From: Holothuria scabra
Lineage: Eukaryota; Echinodermata; Holothuroidea; Aspidochirotida; Holothuriidae
Length of the DNA stretch: 64,000 bases
Direction: 5' to 3'
NCBI GenBank assembly: GCA_037179385.1
Contig: CM074179.1
Span: 30,138,046 to 30,202,045, forward strand
This document shows positions 11,590 to 23,016 of the stretch, in pieces. Numbering within the stretch: position 1 is the first letter of the stretch; every line of letters starts with the position of its first letter. The notes under the pieces are model-generated. The model saw only the letters and a program-made list of their open reading frames with translations, was not told where the DNA came from and made no database searches. A program made the translations under genes and the position numbers.

Positions 11590-12891
11590 CTACAATGACA
11601 GAAAATTGAGAGAGATGGCTAGAAAAATGTGTAAAAACAAAATCTGCTTCAATTGCATGGCAAAACAGAGCCTGGCTAAGATCAAGCAGATGACTGGAAT
11701 GACCAGGTGCAGTAGTGGGATGAATTCTTAACCTTACAAAGATAATTCAGAGTGATCCCATATGGGCTGAGCACTCTTGTTGCTTGTCCTGATATAGTTC
11801 ATAGTGTACCAGACACTTTCTTTTCTAAGAAAACATTCAAAATGTGATGCAAATGTAAACAGGAAAATGGTTGCAGTAAAGTGAGAGTGAACTGCAACTA
11901 ACGGTTTTTTTTTCTAAGGTTGGTAGCTTTGTTCAGTTAGACACTTCTGTGTTTGTTCTAGTATCCTTTTCATACTGTACTTCTACTGTACCATTTTCAG
12001 TTTTTGCACTTGTATTTAAGTAAATGAACTTTAATGAACAGAACTGGTGAATTGTACCAACCCACACTAATCAGTAGAATGATTCCAAATTTAGTCACAG
12101 TGTCCTGATAAACTATCCCTTATGTTACCAAAATGCTAGTATGGACAAGTGCTGACTAACAAAGGAAGAAAACAATAACTCCCATCTAACACTGGCTGGG
12201 TGGACAAGTACCTTTAATGCATTTCCTGTGTATAGAATCAAAAACCATTGTATCCATGGGTTTGGGCTCTTGTAATAATAGCTGGGAACTATAAGCTGGG
12301 AGATACTTAATGTAAGAAGAATATCTCAAACAGGTAAATATACAACTGAGGGGAGATGAATAGGCTTAACACCTTCGAGTGAAGAGGATTATACCTCTTT
12401 TCAGTTGAGGCTGGCTTACTGTACAATGACGTATACAGTTGTACAATATAAGCTGTTTGTGTACTAATAGGACTTAAGTTAACAATGAAATCAATAAAGT
12501 TCAGTGTAATTGAAACTTTTTGTTGTGCAGAAAACTCAGATTGTGCAGAGAACTACTGAGAATTAAAAATTAAAGAAAAAATTATTGTTATTGCATGTAA
12601 ATAACAAGATAGTCCTGCATGTTTGTTGAAGGTTTGAAGAGAATTCTATTGAGGGCATAGTTAATTTAGATTGGAAAACCAAAAAGATCATAAAAATCCA
12701 ATATGTGACTCTATTAAAAAAATATGATCATATTATACCTAAAGAAGAAAAACCCCTGCTGGGTGGTGCGTTTCATTGTGCCCTAGTGACAACAACATGT
12801 ATGTTAATAACTTAATTCGTACCCTTTAGGCCCATTAAAACACATTAAATTGGAGTGTAAAATGTTTGTATACTTAGGCTATAGCCTTCAC

Positions 12892-12954
12892 TGTGTAGCT
12901 GTCTTCACGTTTCCGTTCCAATTCGGAGGCAGTTGCACCTCTTTTTCCAGGCAT
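12892..12954 (-). CDS. Candidate first coding exon (MPGKRG...) on the minus strand
   Basis: An ATG at 12954 opens a 21-codon segment, MPGKRGATASELERKREDSY and T, before a possible donor ACA|GTGAAG; without splicing it stops a few codons later. About 150 bp upstream, at 13103-13112, lies AAAATGGCGG (minus strand), the YY1-type motif common just downstream of animal transcription starts. The basic, charged N-terminus is plausible for a nuclear protein. No homologue is recognised and the donor is only fair, so this is tentative. It could be the 5' end of the minus-strand gene whose exons lie at 11.4, 6.5 and 4.1-4.8 kb. Confidence 0.25.
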
Positions 12955-13102
12955 TTTGTCCCTTTCTCCCTGTTTGTTTATCTCTAAGGTAGTCCCTTTA
13001 AATTGTCGCGGAAAAACAACCTACATCATTAAAAATTGGTAAAATCGCGATAAAATCATGAAAATCTGATCAAATTTGACAGGGCTTGCTTTCACATGGA
13101 GA

Positions 13103-13112
13103 CCGCCATTTT
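13103..13112 (-). promoter_or_regulatory. YY1-like AAAATGGCGG motif
   Basis: The minus strand reads AAAATGGCGG at this site, upstream of the candidate MPGKRG start codon. YY1 motifs of this form mark many animal core promoters. The promoter role is inferred from motif and position only. Confidence 0.25.
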
Positions 13113-13794
13113 CCTGTTTACAAGCAGCATCCAACAAAATAGACTGCATTCTGGTTGATCTACGGGACAATATGCCACATCCGTCCTAGGCACGTTTAAA
13201 CGCACCACCCTACAGTGTACTGTAATATTGTTTAACATTGGTGAGGATGAACAGGCCGGTATAATGGAGGACAAAGGCAGAGTGAATGAAAGTCTTGGAA
13301 TACTGTCCAAATGATTGGAACAAGTTGCTGAAATTTTCATTGAAATTTAAAGGCATATTTTCATCATCCCAAACAGTTCCAATTCTCCCAACCTACTTAC
13401 TGTACTTCTAGCCCCTCCCACATTTATCTAAAACCCATCTTTATCCAGACACAATCCTAGTTTATTGCTTCATGGCTTGTCCCAGTGACCATACAAGTCC
13501 ATGTGTAATCAAGACATTCTCAGTGCCCATGCTGTGTAATTTAGCTATGATGCATTGTTTGAACGTGATGCCAATCAAAGAGCTGCCAATTGAGAGTTTT
13601 GATATATATATACTGAAACTGTAGTTTGGGGTAACGAATGACTGCCTTTAAAGCCTAGGAAAATCACCATTTGCAGAAGATGAATCTGCCAATCAAAATT
13701 TCTCCATATTTCACCAAAATACAAATTTATTGCCTAATCTAAAAAGGAGAGTATGAAACCCTCTTTTTTTTAAATAACCCAAATATAGCATTTA

Positions 13795-14345
13795 ACTATA
13801 GCCTAGGCATAGCTAGGTTTAGCCTAGGCCTAGGCATAGGCCTAAGTAAGTTTGGCGTCGCTCGAAGTATTAGGTCAAATACGTGGGTCCAATGTAACCA
13901 GGCCTTTGGTCTTGGCTTTAGTAGCAAGTATTCATTCACCCAGTACATGGTGACTAAATTCCACACCTAGAGTAGGCCTAGCCTAGATATATTGGCCAGT
14001 GTTGCAAAATATTACATAATCATGAATAGGGCCTAGGCCTAGGCCCTAGGTGTAACATTAGGCCTAGGCTAGTCCTAAAGTTAGGCCTAGGCCTAGGCCA
14101 TGGGAATGAATAAGAAGAGTTGTGTTTAGATTTTTCGTCTAATTTAGACAAGGCTTTGTCACAGTCTAATATTGGAGACAAAAACGTCTTGTGCATTAAC
14201 TCCGTAGTAGCCTAATATCCTCCAATTTCTAAATGTTGAGTAGCCCAGACCTAACGTTAGGCCGAAGTACTAGCAGCACAATGGCAGGTTATAGGCCCTA
14301 AGTATGAGCTCTAGGCATAGGCTAGGCCATTAACCAAGTAACAAC
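13795..14345. repeat. TAGGCCTAGGC-rich low-complexity block
   Basis: Many overlapping TAGGCC, CCTAGG and GCCTAGGC words cluster here, for example around 13800-13850 and 14030-14105. The words are self-complementary, so the block can fold on either strand. Similar TAGGCC clusters are familiar to me from echinoderm DNA. Confidence 0.7.
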
Positions 14346-14643
14346 CAAGACTCAAACAAAATGTTCTCAAACAAATATTCCACTTCAATAATTAATCAAA
14401 TCTAAAATGCATTCAAGTGAATCTTAGGACCTACCGGTATGTCAGGGTTCTGCAATTGCTTCCATCATGGCAAGGAAAATGGTGTAAAACTGTGATGCTG
14501 CAAACAACTTTTGAACGCCCCGCCTCAAAGTTTTTCACTTTTTAGTAACTCACAACGTGACCGAGACAAAAATATTTCGCGCATGCGTACCTTTTCCTCC
14601 CATTAAAAATCCAGGAGTTGTCGTTGCCAATTGGCTGGGATTT

Positions 14644-14712
14644 GTTGCGATTTGGTTGGGAATTGGTGGGATGCGTTGCGATTTGGTTGGGAATTGCTCG
14701 GAATTGTTGGGA
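14644..14712. repeat. 31-bp tandem duplication with related half-units
   Basis: GTTGCGATTTGGTTGGGAAT starts at 14644 and again at 14675, spacing 31 bp. It is followed by shorter related GGAATTG words. Confidence 0.8.
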
Positions 14713-14784
14713 AAGCGTTCGGAATTGCTTGTGAGCCAATCAGAGTCCAATGAGGGGAGGGTGGAACAAAGGCCAAACTAACTT

Positions 14785-15188
14785 GGCTTCATGGCTCAGT
14801 GGCTAGAGCGTCCGCACTAGAAAGCGGGAGGTCCCGAGTTCGAATGCCGGTGGAGTCAACATCGTTTTTTCACCTCGTCCAGATTTTCCAGCTTTACCAA
14901 TTTGATTTATATATTCCACGCAGTTGTCGTCAGCGTTTATTTTCACTTCATCTCTGCTCCCACAGGTTTCTGTATCTCTTCGGAGATCCGCTGGCGAATA
15001 CACAATTTTGTTCAGCTGGATAGCATCAACTTTGATCTCTGCTTGGGCTTGCGTCAAACATGAACTAGTGCTGTTCCAAAAAAAATGGCGCCTGCTCAGG
15101 AGGTGAATTGCGAGTTGCTTCATCTGTTATTTGAACAAAAGCCAAACTAACTTGGCTTCATGGCTCAGTGGTTAGAGCGTCCGCACTA
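14785..15188 (+). repeat. tRNA-derived SINE-like unit, tandem (369-bp period)
   Basis: At 14785-14858 a 74-base tRNA-like segment shows an acceptor stem (GGCTTCA with TGGAGTC, wobble pairs), a GCTC/GAGC D-stem, an anticodon stem TCCGC/GCGGG and a TTCGAAT T-loop. The anticodon loop has eight bases and the T-stem is mispaired, so it is a pseudo-tRNA. The flank GCCAAACTAACTT and the first 30 or so bases of the tRNA head recur at 15154, where the copy runs into a GA-repeat. Spacing is 369 bp. Confidence 0.6.
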
Positions 15189-15189
15189 T

Positions 15190-17122
15190 AGAGAGAGAGA
15201 GAGGAAGAGAGCAATAAGTCCAAACAGGAGCATCACCAGAAACACTCAGTATAAAACCATTACTGAAAAAACAAGACGACATGTAGTAAGAATAGGAAAT
15301 TACTAGACCGGAACTATATAAGGTACCACTTATATATACAGAAGCGTTGCACTGGACGAGCATGAAAAACGGAAGAAAAGAAAGCTGAAAAACCGGCCAG
15401 CAGCGAGAAAACGGGAATTAACGAAACTCGTATTAGACAGCACGCGAGGGCCGTCTCCTCGGCTTTTAAGTGGCTATTAGATTCCCAAGGTGATTTACAG
15501 CATCTGTAGCACTGCCAAAGTATTCATATTCTGCATGAACTGTGTACTTTATAGCATTAAATGGAGTTTCGCCACTTCAAAAGAGAGTCAGGGTTGTGGT
15601 GTTCTTTTTCTATAGACGAATTCGATTGGCGCTTGCTTTTAGTGACTGTGGGCAGCCATTAGTGGGATCTATCAGCCTTTAATCGTCTTCATTTATTTGT
15701 ACGTGAATTTCAAATCCTAATATTTAGTGAAGTTGATCAAATCAAGATACACTTTAGGGTGCAACCACCCATGGAACAGGTAGGGTAGGAAATTTAAAGA
15801 TTCTTTAAAAAAAATCTGCTATGCAAATGTCACTTCACATTCTTGCATCACGATCCACCCCAGAAATAAGACTTAATACTATGACTGTGGCACAGATTGT
15901 AACTATCAAAGTGTAGGCTATATATGGGACCTTGCAAATCATTTTGCACCAGAGCATGACACCTAATGTTATAGTTTCTCAAAAATATTGGTAACTTTAT
16001 ATGAACAGCAGGCATGTTCAAAAGCTATACCATCTCAAATGGTAAAAGTGTATACATACCATGTATTCATGGAATGTACACATTTCATGCCTTGTTCATT
16101 TAACTCTAGTCAGGATATTAAGAAATAAATCCCGAATGATCATCTCCTACATGCATGGAAAGAAGTACACTCAAATAAAAAACTGCAACAAAACCCCTTT
16201 CGATAAATTACTGTGAAATTGATATCTTGATATTGACACTCATAACAATCTGCTCAGGCCATTGCAAGTACCACCAAACACCCGGTTTTGCCCAAAAAAC
16301 AGGGCAGAATAAATATCTTACCCAGTTTGCAACATTATCCCCATTGAATGCTCCACTGCTCAATTTGTTGTATAAATAACCACTAATTACTTGCCAAGAG
16401 TAAACAGAGACGATGATACATATAACAACATACAAAGTGCAATATGCACACTTTTGCCTGGTCAATTAATTAAGTTCACTCAAGGGTAAATCCTACTACT
16501 GGCAGTTGGAAGCTAGTTAACTATTGAGTATGAAATTATTTCTACGTCATTAGACAGTTCTTTTATGGGTTGGACTGGCCATCATGCTGCTTTGAAGGTA
16601 TGTATGTGATGTCACCAAATCTGGCGGAAAATAGGTCTTAACCAGGTATGGACTGAAGAGGAAATGTGAACCATAGAGGGTTCCACATTTTAGGGGTCAC
16701 AAACTTATTGGTCAACATAGGTATTAGTTGATCCAGCCCAAATCTGATGTACATAGATAAAGTATGGTATATGATGAAAAGGGCCCCAAAGGGGTGTGCC
16801 CCCAGGATATTTCTTGGTTTCAAAATGGGCAGTTCTGCCCCTGGACTTAAGTGACATTCAATGTACTATTGTAACTTTTCATGCATAGAAGTAAAAAGCA
16901 GGCTCATCCTTCTATGGCCACTTCTCATAGCCAGTGAGCTGATGCGCAGTTTAAACAAGGAATTTCTTGATTGACTGTTGTCATTGAATTGTGTCAATTG
17001 TATTCTTTACAAGGGTTACTGACAACGTTAGGGATTAGTGCTATTGTAAAGTAGAGTGGTGCACTCTCCATGACTTTTACTAGACGCCATGTTGTTGTTT
17101 ACGAGCAACTCTCCCTTCCCTT
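15190..17122. other. Non-coding DNA, no recognisable feature
   Basis: Starts with a short GAGA microsatellite (15190-15210). The remainder has only short open frames without motifs and no terminal-repeat structure that I could pair. Confidence 0.4.
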
Positions 17123-17606
17123 TGTTCTAGATTCCGAGGGCCCTTCCTGTTTCCCGTCACGTGTTACCAGTGGACGTGACATATCACATTGTCGTAGTTC
17201 CACATGCACACTGTAACCCATATTTTTAAGATGTGGCCAATTTCCCCCTTTGCAGCCTCCTCATTGGTCATTTATATCATGATACTTATTTACATGGGTG
17301 CGTCATAACTTTTGACCAATCAGGGGACTGCAGGTGTTCAGATCTCGCACGAGGATCTCAAGACCGAGCCCGCAAGCTGGACACTCGTGCATAAGACTTC
17401 AGACGAGGAGCACTTGAGTGAGCTGTAGGTAGTGATTATTATTAGGCAAGCCGAATTAATTAAAAATTGATCATCTTTTTGCGGTACCAAATCATCAAAT
17501 ACAATCATTTAAAATTAACTGGAAACTCTCTCCTTTTTTCGTTTCTGGATACTCAGCTAGATCCCCTACCTAAGCCTTCGTTATACGATTGGCCCATTAT
17601 CCAACA
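17123..17606. repeat. Left LTR-like repeat with promoter-type boxes
   Basis: Contains an E-box CACGTG (17158-17163), an inverted CCAAT box (ATTGGTC, 17263-17269) and a strong forward CCAAT box GACCAATCAG (17314-17323). All three are kept in the right copy. Confidence 0.6.
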
Positions 17607-19727
17607 TGGTTGAGGAGCGGGCTCGGCATCGTCTCGCCGACAGCATATTATCTAACATGGTGGAGCGGGCTCGCCAACTACTTATCTAACATGCTGGAGT
17701 CGCGGGGCTTCATCACATTATCCCACATGGTGGAGGAGCGGACTTTGACATTTATCTGATTGAGGAGCGGACTTTCACATTTATCTGATTGAGGAGCGGG
17801 ATTGACAACAACTCGGTATTACTCAACATGTTAGTATAGGCCGGTTTTCCGAGCGATGCTCAAACAACACTTTCAGCATCTGTTTAACGACCTGATACAT
17901 CAGTTGGACCTTCATTTTAACCGTTAATTGCTTACCTAAATTCCTTGGGGATTGCGGTCAATTTCATCATCCGTTTGGCGTATCCTACTGAGGGACGATC
18001 TGTCCGGCGTGGCCTACCAACGGATGGACGAGTTTGCCTTGCGTTTCCTGAACAGTACATCGTTCAACGCATTAAACCAGCGTAACTTAGCCGATGGCCC
18101 GCTCATTTCTCTCACCTTTTCACCCTAGTGGCCTGTAGACGCTTCGAAATATTCCACGACGTTCACGGATTTATTCACCCACCGTTTCAACGGGCAGTCT
18201 GGCCAGCAACTCGCACTTTTCTACCGTTACCATCCGTAGGTTTTATTTTCGCCAACGTTTGGACCTCCTGTTAGCCAACGACTAATTATTTCTACCCACC
18301 CAGCGTTAGACGTGATGTCAGCTACCGTTACTTTACCTATTACTAGCTTGGCCAAGGATCTACCACTTCGACGTTCAAGACGACGGTTCCGGTCATGTTT
18401 GCAGATATTTTTAAAGGTGAGTGTGAGGCAATCCCCTGAACCCTTGGGCCCCTCCCCCCCCCCCCCTCCTGAAGTTATGTTCAATCGAATGTATTCATGC
18501 TGTCAGTTTGATAATGTCTGAAATTTACTTCTCGTATTAGGCCTTAGCCTAGATTGTAGTACAAAGCCCAGTGTATTCGCCTGAAAAGAAAAGTATTTTA
18601 TTGCTGATGCTGGCATTGAAAATTTGCATACACATACAAGTTAAATTATTTAATCTTTACCATGTTTCGCTTGTATCTTTAGTTCTATTCTACGTAATGT
18701 TCCATGTTGTGTACGCTTAGCCTGAGGTATGTAGCAAACAAAAGTGAACGTTAGTGATGTGAAAGTATGCAAAGTTTTCCGTCGTAGATTTCGTGGCAGT
18801 AAAATTCGTTAAACTTTACTGTTAGTGCCTTTATTGTAACTCAGGTTCAGAGGTGTAACATTTGTGAAAGGCTCAATTGTTGTGAAGTGTTTTGCCATCT
18901 CAGTAAACAGCGATTTGCACTTGTTCCTGTCGTTGCCGTAGACCAATTAAGAATAGTAAAAATTCAGAATTCCTTTTTTATGAAAGACAGTCATTGTATG
19001 CTGTTTTGGTGAGCTGACTAGCAATGCGAGAATAACGATATGCTTCACATTAGAATCTTTTATGACATGTAATTCATATTTTGCTAAGTAAGCCTAACCC
19101 TAGGCCTGTATTTTGATCCAGAACGTTAGTGTAAGTGCTTTACAACACCAGTTGCTTGCATAGGTAGTTTGTCGCTGACAGAACAATGCCATTCGTTTGT
19201 AGTTTTTATGATCCTATTGCACGTAGTATTTTATGATGAATGTCTAGTTCTAGAACGTAATACGCAGCACAAAGGAGTCGCCTCATTATGCAGAGTTTGT
19301 GAATACTGTAAATTCCATTCCGTAGGTGTAATCGAAGGTGTGTCAACTTAAAGCCAATCAGAAAGTTTGTTTATTTTTTACTCGAGGTGAATGAATTAGT
19401 ACGTTAAGGCAAAGAGTTATAACACAGGGTGAATCAATTTGATGTGAACCAATTGCAATTTTATCATTGGACCCAGTCATGTTAGCATATATATTTTTTC
19501 GTTTGTGGCAAGAGTTGCTAAATAATCATACAGAAAGTCCTTACGCTTCGGCGGTATTTTAATTCTTTTCTTGGGAATTAGCCAGCCCAAGTTAAAGTTT
19601 CAGGAGCTGTCCTCAAATTTTTGAATCAATTTTTTTTGCCCTCGGTAATAACTCCCTTGCTCATGAAATGCAGGTACGAGATAGCATAAAGTTGGTTTTA
19701 ATTAACGAGTTTGTCCAGTCCGTATGT

Positions 19728-20209
19728 TGTTCTAGATTCGCAGGGCCCTTCCTGTTTCCCGTCACGTGTTACCAGTGGACGTGACATATCACATTGCCGT
19801 AGTTCCACGTGCACACTGTAACCCATATTTTTGAGGTGTGGCCAATTTCCCCCTTTGCAGCCTCCTCATTGGTCATTTATATCATGATACTTATTAACAT
19901 GGGTGCGTCATAACTTTTGACCAATCAGGGGACTGCAGGTGTTCAGATCTCGCACGAGGTTCTCAAGACCGAGCCCGCAAGCTGGACACTCGTGCATAAG
20001 ACTTCAGACGAGGAGCACTTTAGTGAGCTGTAGATAGTGATTATTATTAGGCCGACCGAATTAATTCAAAATTGATCATTTTTTGCGGAACCAAATCATT
20101 AAATACAATCATTTAAAATCAACTGGAAACTCTCTCCTTTTTCGTTTCTGGATTCTCAGCTAGATCCCCTACCTAAGCCTTCGTTATACGATTGGCCCAT
20201 TATCCAACA
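19728..20209. repeat. Right LTR-like repeat
   Basis: Nearly identical to 17123-17606 over its whole length with scattered substitutions and small indels. It ends in CCAACA, directly abutting the LINE-like fragment that starts at about 20210. Confidence 0.6.
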
Positions 20210-20219
20210 CTATCGGTAG

Positions 20220-20645
20220 CCAGTTGGGAATTTTCTTGTTCAGCTGCGATTTGCCCCTACAGTAGCTAGTCAGGTTGCATCAGTTCCAGACATTTCCACT
20301 CAAGAACTGGAGGAGGCAGCACAAGAGGTGTAGCAGGATTTTCTAGCCTCTAAGGGGTGTGAGGATAGTAGTGGGGGTGTTCAGGTTGAGTCTCCACCGT
20401 CCTCCCCACTGACACCTGGGGGTGTTGAAGTCATGATGGTTGAGGAGAACTTACGGCTCTTCTCAGATTTAGAGTCTGAAACGGATTCGTCAGATGGTTG
20501 AGAGCCTACCGAGGAGCCTCCTCCCAGAGATCCACCTTCAGGGGAGAGCTGGTTTGATTTTTGTGAGGGTGGGGTTCAGGGGCCTCCACTGAAGAGGCCG
20601 CTTGATGACCATTATAGGGTATCTTATACCGAGCCCAAGGAGTAA
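20220..20645 (+). pseudogene. Degenerate ORF, possibly C-terminal part of a LINE ORF1
   Basis: One + frame reads PVGNFLVQLRFAPTVASQVA..., a stop, an acidic Ser/Pro/Gly-rich stretch (SPPSSPLTPGGVEV...SDLESETDSSDG), a second stop, then EEPPPRDPPSGESWFDFCEG...KRPLDDHYRVSY to a final TAA at 20643-20645. The two internal stops in a frame with consistent composition argue for a decayed protein. Downstream GT-rich sequence (GGTTCGTGGTTGGT) resembles that at 26158-26175, which leads into a 3' tail like that of the LINE at 2.8 kb. That is why I infer a LINE ORF1-like origin, with no RT between. The gag-type assignment is not proven. Confidence 0.35.
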
Positions 20646-20849
20646 AGTGGTCAAGACTTTTCGTTCCGTGTTTTGTGTGTGGGTGGTTCGTGGTTGGTCT
20701 GAGTTGTCTGTTTGTTGCTGCGTTCAAACAAATAGGCAGTGTACATAGTTTTATGCACCCGTCAATCGGAATCTTCGACTCCCCCACCTCAAGCAAAGTC
20801 TTTATTCGACACCGATACCACGTCGAATCTTTGACGTACAAAATGCCCT

Positions 20850-20985
20850 GAGAAGTGAATCTTCGACGAATAAAAATACAGCGGCAGTGAATCTGCGACG
20901 AATAAAAGTACCGCTGCAGTGAATCTGCGACGAACCACTGCAGCTAAAGAGTGAATCGAAGTCGAATCAACGTCGAATTAATGTC
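20850..20985. repeat. Subterminal GTGAATCTKCGACGAA repeats
   Basis: Three close copies of the 16-base word occur in tandem, followed by weaker GAATCGAAGTCGAAT and CGTCGAATT words. Such subterminal arrays often bind transposase, which is an inference here. Confidence 0.75.
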
Positions 20986-21044
20986 GCGAAACAGTAAGTA
21001 ACGTTAGAGAAGCTCAACATGTGAAGTTTACTAGGACAGCATGC

Positions 21045-23016
21045 CAGTGGCGTAGCTACTGGGGGGGGGGGGGCAAGTTGCCCCCCCCCCTGGAAAATTT
21101 TTTGGGGAAATTTGATGAAAATGGGGAAATTTGATGAATCTTATTATTATTACAAAAATTTCTCAAAATTTTTGTTAGAATAAGAACTTGTGAGACATTT
21201 CTCATACATAATTCGTATTTTCATGCAACAAATTAACTCAGATTTCGTCAGTGTCGCATGAACCGGCCCAATTCGCGTTCCACAGAAATGTCCTCACCGC
21301 GTAGCAGATTGAATGTTCTCTTGTGCTTGTATACGCACGGGGTTATGATCAGTGCATTTCAGTGCACAGGAAGCTGTTATTCAGGTGATACTTTGGGAAT
21401 TCAGTAAAAGGATGTGAAAACTGACAAGTCACTACCGTAGACCCTCGAGGTTGTTATGTTCTTCTACAAGCTAGCAGTAGCTGTACGATTTTACTCTGTG
21501 TACATAACGATGGATGGGGCTGAAACAATCCATGGCCAACGATAAACTAAAAGTTTATCTAAAAATTAGAATTAACGGGATCCGTTGGCACACTTAGATT
21601 TTGTTACTTAGCCTAATCCTTGCGGGCTTACAACCTAATTCGGGAAAATAGCTTTCTGCTCACTTTGAGTGTAACAATAAATGGACAATGAGTACCTTGT
21701 AGCCTTCTACACTTAACGGACTGCTTTTCTCACAGGATATCCTGTGTGATCGAGCCACCATTAGGCCTCTTTAGTGGCGTGCGAAGGGGAGACCATTGGG
21801 CCATGCCCCCTCACAGATGCCATTTTTCTTTGTTCTTAAAAATACGTAGTCAGCACAGATTTTACTTCAAAAGATAGCATATGTGGCACCAGATTGCTTA
21901 TAAGGACACCCAAAAAAAAAATTCAAAGGGGAAGGATTGTCCCTGCAAGGTCTTTCAGTGATGCAATTTTTTTTTTTTTTTTAATTCCTACAAATAGACC
22001 TAGGCAAATCCTGTCAAATTCCAATTTTTACTTAGAAAAGGTAGACTCTGTTTCCCACTGGTGGCATCTATCAAAAGACTTCATGCTTAGATTTTCTTTA
22101 CAAGTATAAATACGCTATTTTGACCATCTGAGGGGTCTGATTTTTCGAAATTTTCTTTACGCTCCGCGCCAACCAATGGTGGCGCTTCGCTCAGTCTTTT
22201 GGGCAAAATGACATATTTGAGGTCAAATTAGCTCTTGGCTCTCTGATCACTTTGCAGTTTTCGAACATATTTTGAAGTGAGCATTTTATTGCAAACGACA
22301 AAAGAAGAAAGCGACTGGCTAGATTCTTCGTATAAGCCTAGAAAATGCTATTTCCGGCCATCTAAGGGGTCTAATTTTTCCAAATTTTCTCTACGCTCCG
22401 CGCCAACCAATGGTGGCGTTACGCTTAGATAATCTTTATGACAAAATAACATTTTGTGGCCAAAAAAACCACAAATACCGATCAATGCTCTTTTATTTTG
22501 ACTCCTAAAAGTGTGCAAATTTAATGACAAGTTTTTCTTCGTAAGGTAGCACAAATGGCATAAAAAGAAATGCATGTCAAGGCACAAAAGTTTCAGTTTT
22601 ATCCTCATGAACCACCACAATTCAACTTTTAACACTGTTCCTGTCAAAGTCGAAAATCTTGCACCATTTTGCATGTAGGCTCCTTGGAAACGTCAAAAAT
22701 TTCCGGACACCCCTCCCCTTGACCATACCGCATGCCCTTCCCCCTTCAGAGAAATCCTGCGTACGCCACTGCGTTAGTACATACAAATAAACCAGATATT
22801 GTTTACCAAAATAATATACTTTGTTATTTCCGATTGCTCTATGTTATACTTTGAAATTAAAATGCAGGTAATATTACAAAATGACATGGTAATGTTGTTA
22901 TACTAAGTTTGCATGTTTTATATGAAATACATACACATTGACCGGGAAAAGTTTTGGGGAAATTTCATACCTTTGCCCCCCCCCCCCCCCAGGAAAAATT
23001 CCTAGCTACGCCACTG
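21045..23016. mobile_element. hAT-type non-autonomous transposon (8-bp TSD CAGCATGC)
   Basis: Termini CAGTGGCGTAGCTA and TAGCTACGCCACTG form a clean inverted repeat. The 8-bp CAGCATGC is duplicated exactly at 21037-21044 and 23017-23024, as in hAT elements. Long G and C runs lie just inside the left end, with GGGGCAAGTTGCCCC (arms GGGGCAA/TTGCCCC) between them, and a C run of about 16 lies inside the right end. There is no transposase. A second, related element occupies 21772-22771. Confidence 0.9.
21772..22771. mobile_element. Related hAT-like element nested in the 2-kb hAT element
   Basis: Left end TAGTGGCGTGCGAAGG and right end CTGCGTACGCCACTG are inverted matches. The interior is homologous to the element at 57624-58955, sharing CACAGATTTTACTTCAAAAG, GGCACCAGATTGC and the ACCAATGGTGGCG block at 22172 and 22406. 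No convincing 8-bp duplication flanks it, so the insertion may be old or rearranged. Confidence 0.65.

Larger units (their letters stand above)
17123..20209. mobile_element. Non-autonomous LTR-type retroelement (coding-free interior)
   Basis: Two near-identical direct repeats, 17123-17606 (484 bp) and 19728-20209 (482 bp), start TGTTCTAGATTC and end ATTATCCAACA, fitting the TG...CA rule. Directly after the left copy is TGGTTGAGGAGCGGGCTC, a possible tRNA primer-binding site. Related CAACATGG(T)GGAGCGG words recur at about 17650, 17690 and 17730. The 2.1-kb interior has no gag or pol signature. No target-site duplication is visible (CCCTT left, CTATC right) and the polypurine tract is unclear, so a plain segmental duplication is a possible alternative. 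Confidence 0.55.

Noticed and set aside
14785..14858. Functional tRNA gene
   Set aside because: Eight-base anticodon loop and mispaired T-stem, with a truncated second copy in tandem: a tRNA-derived repeat instead.
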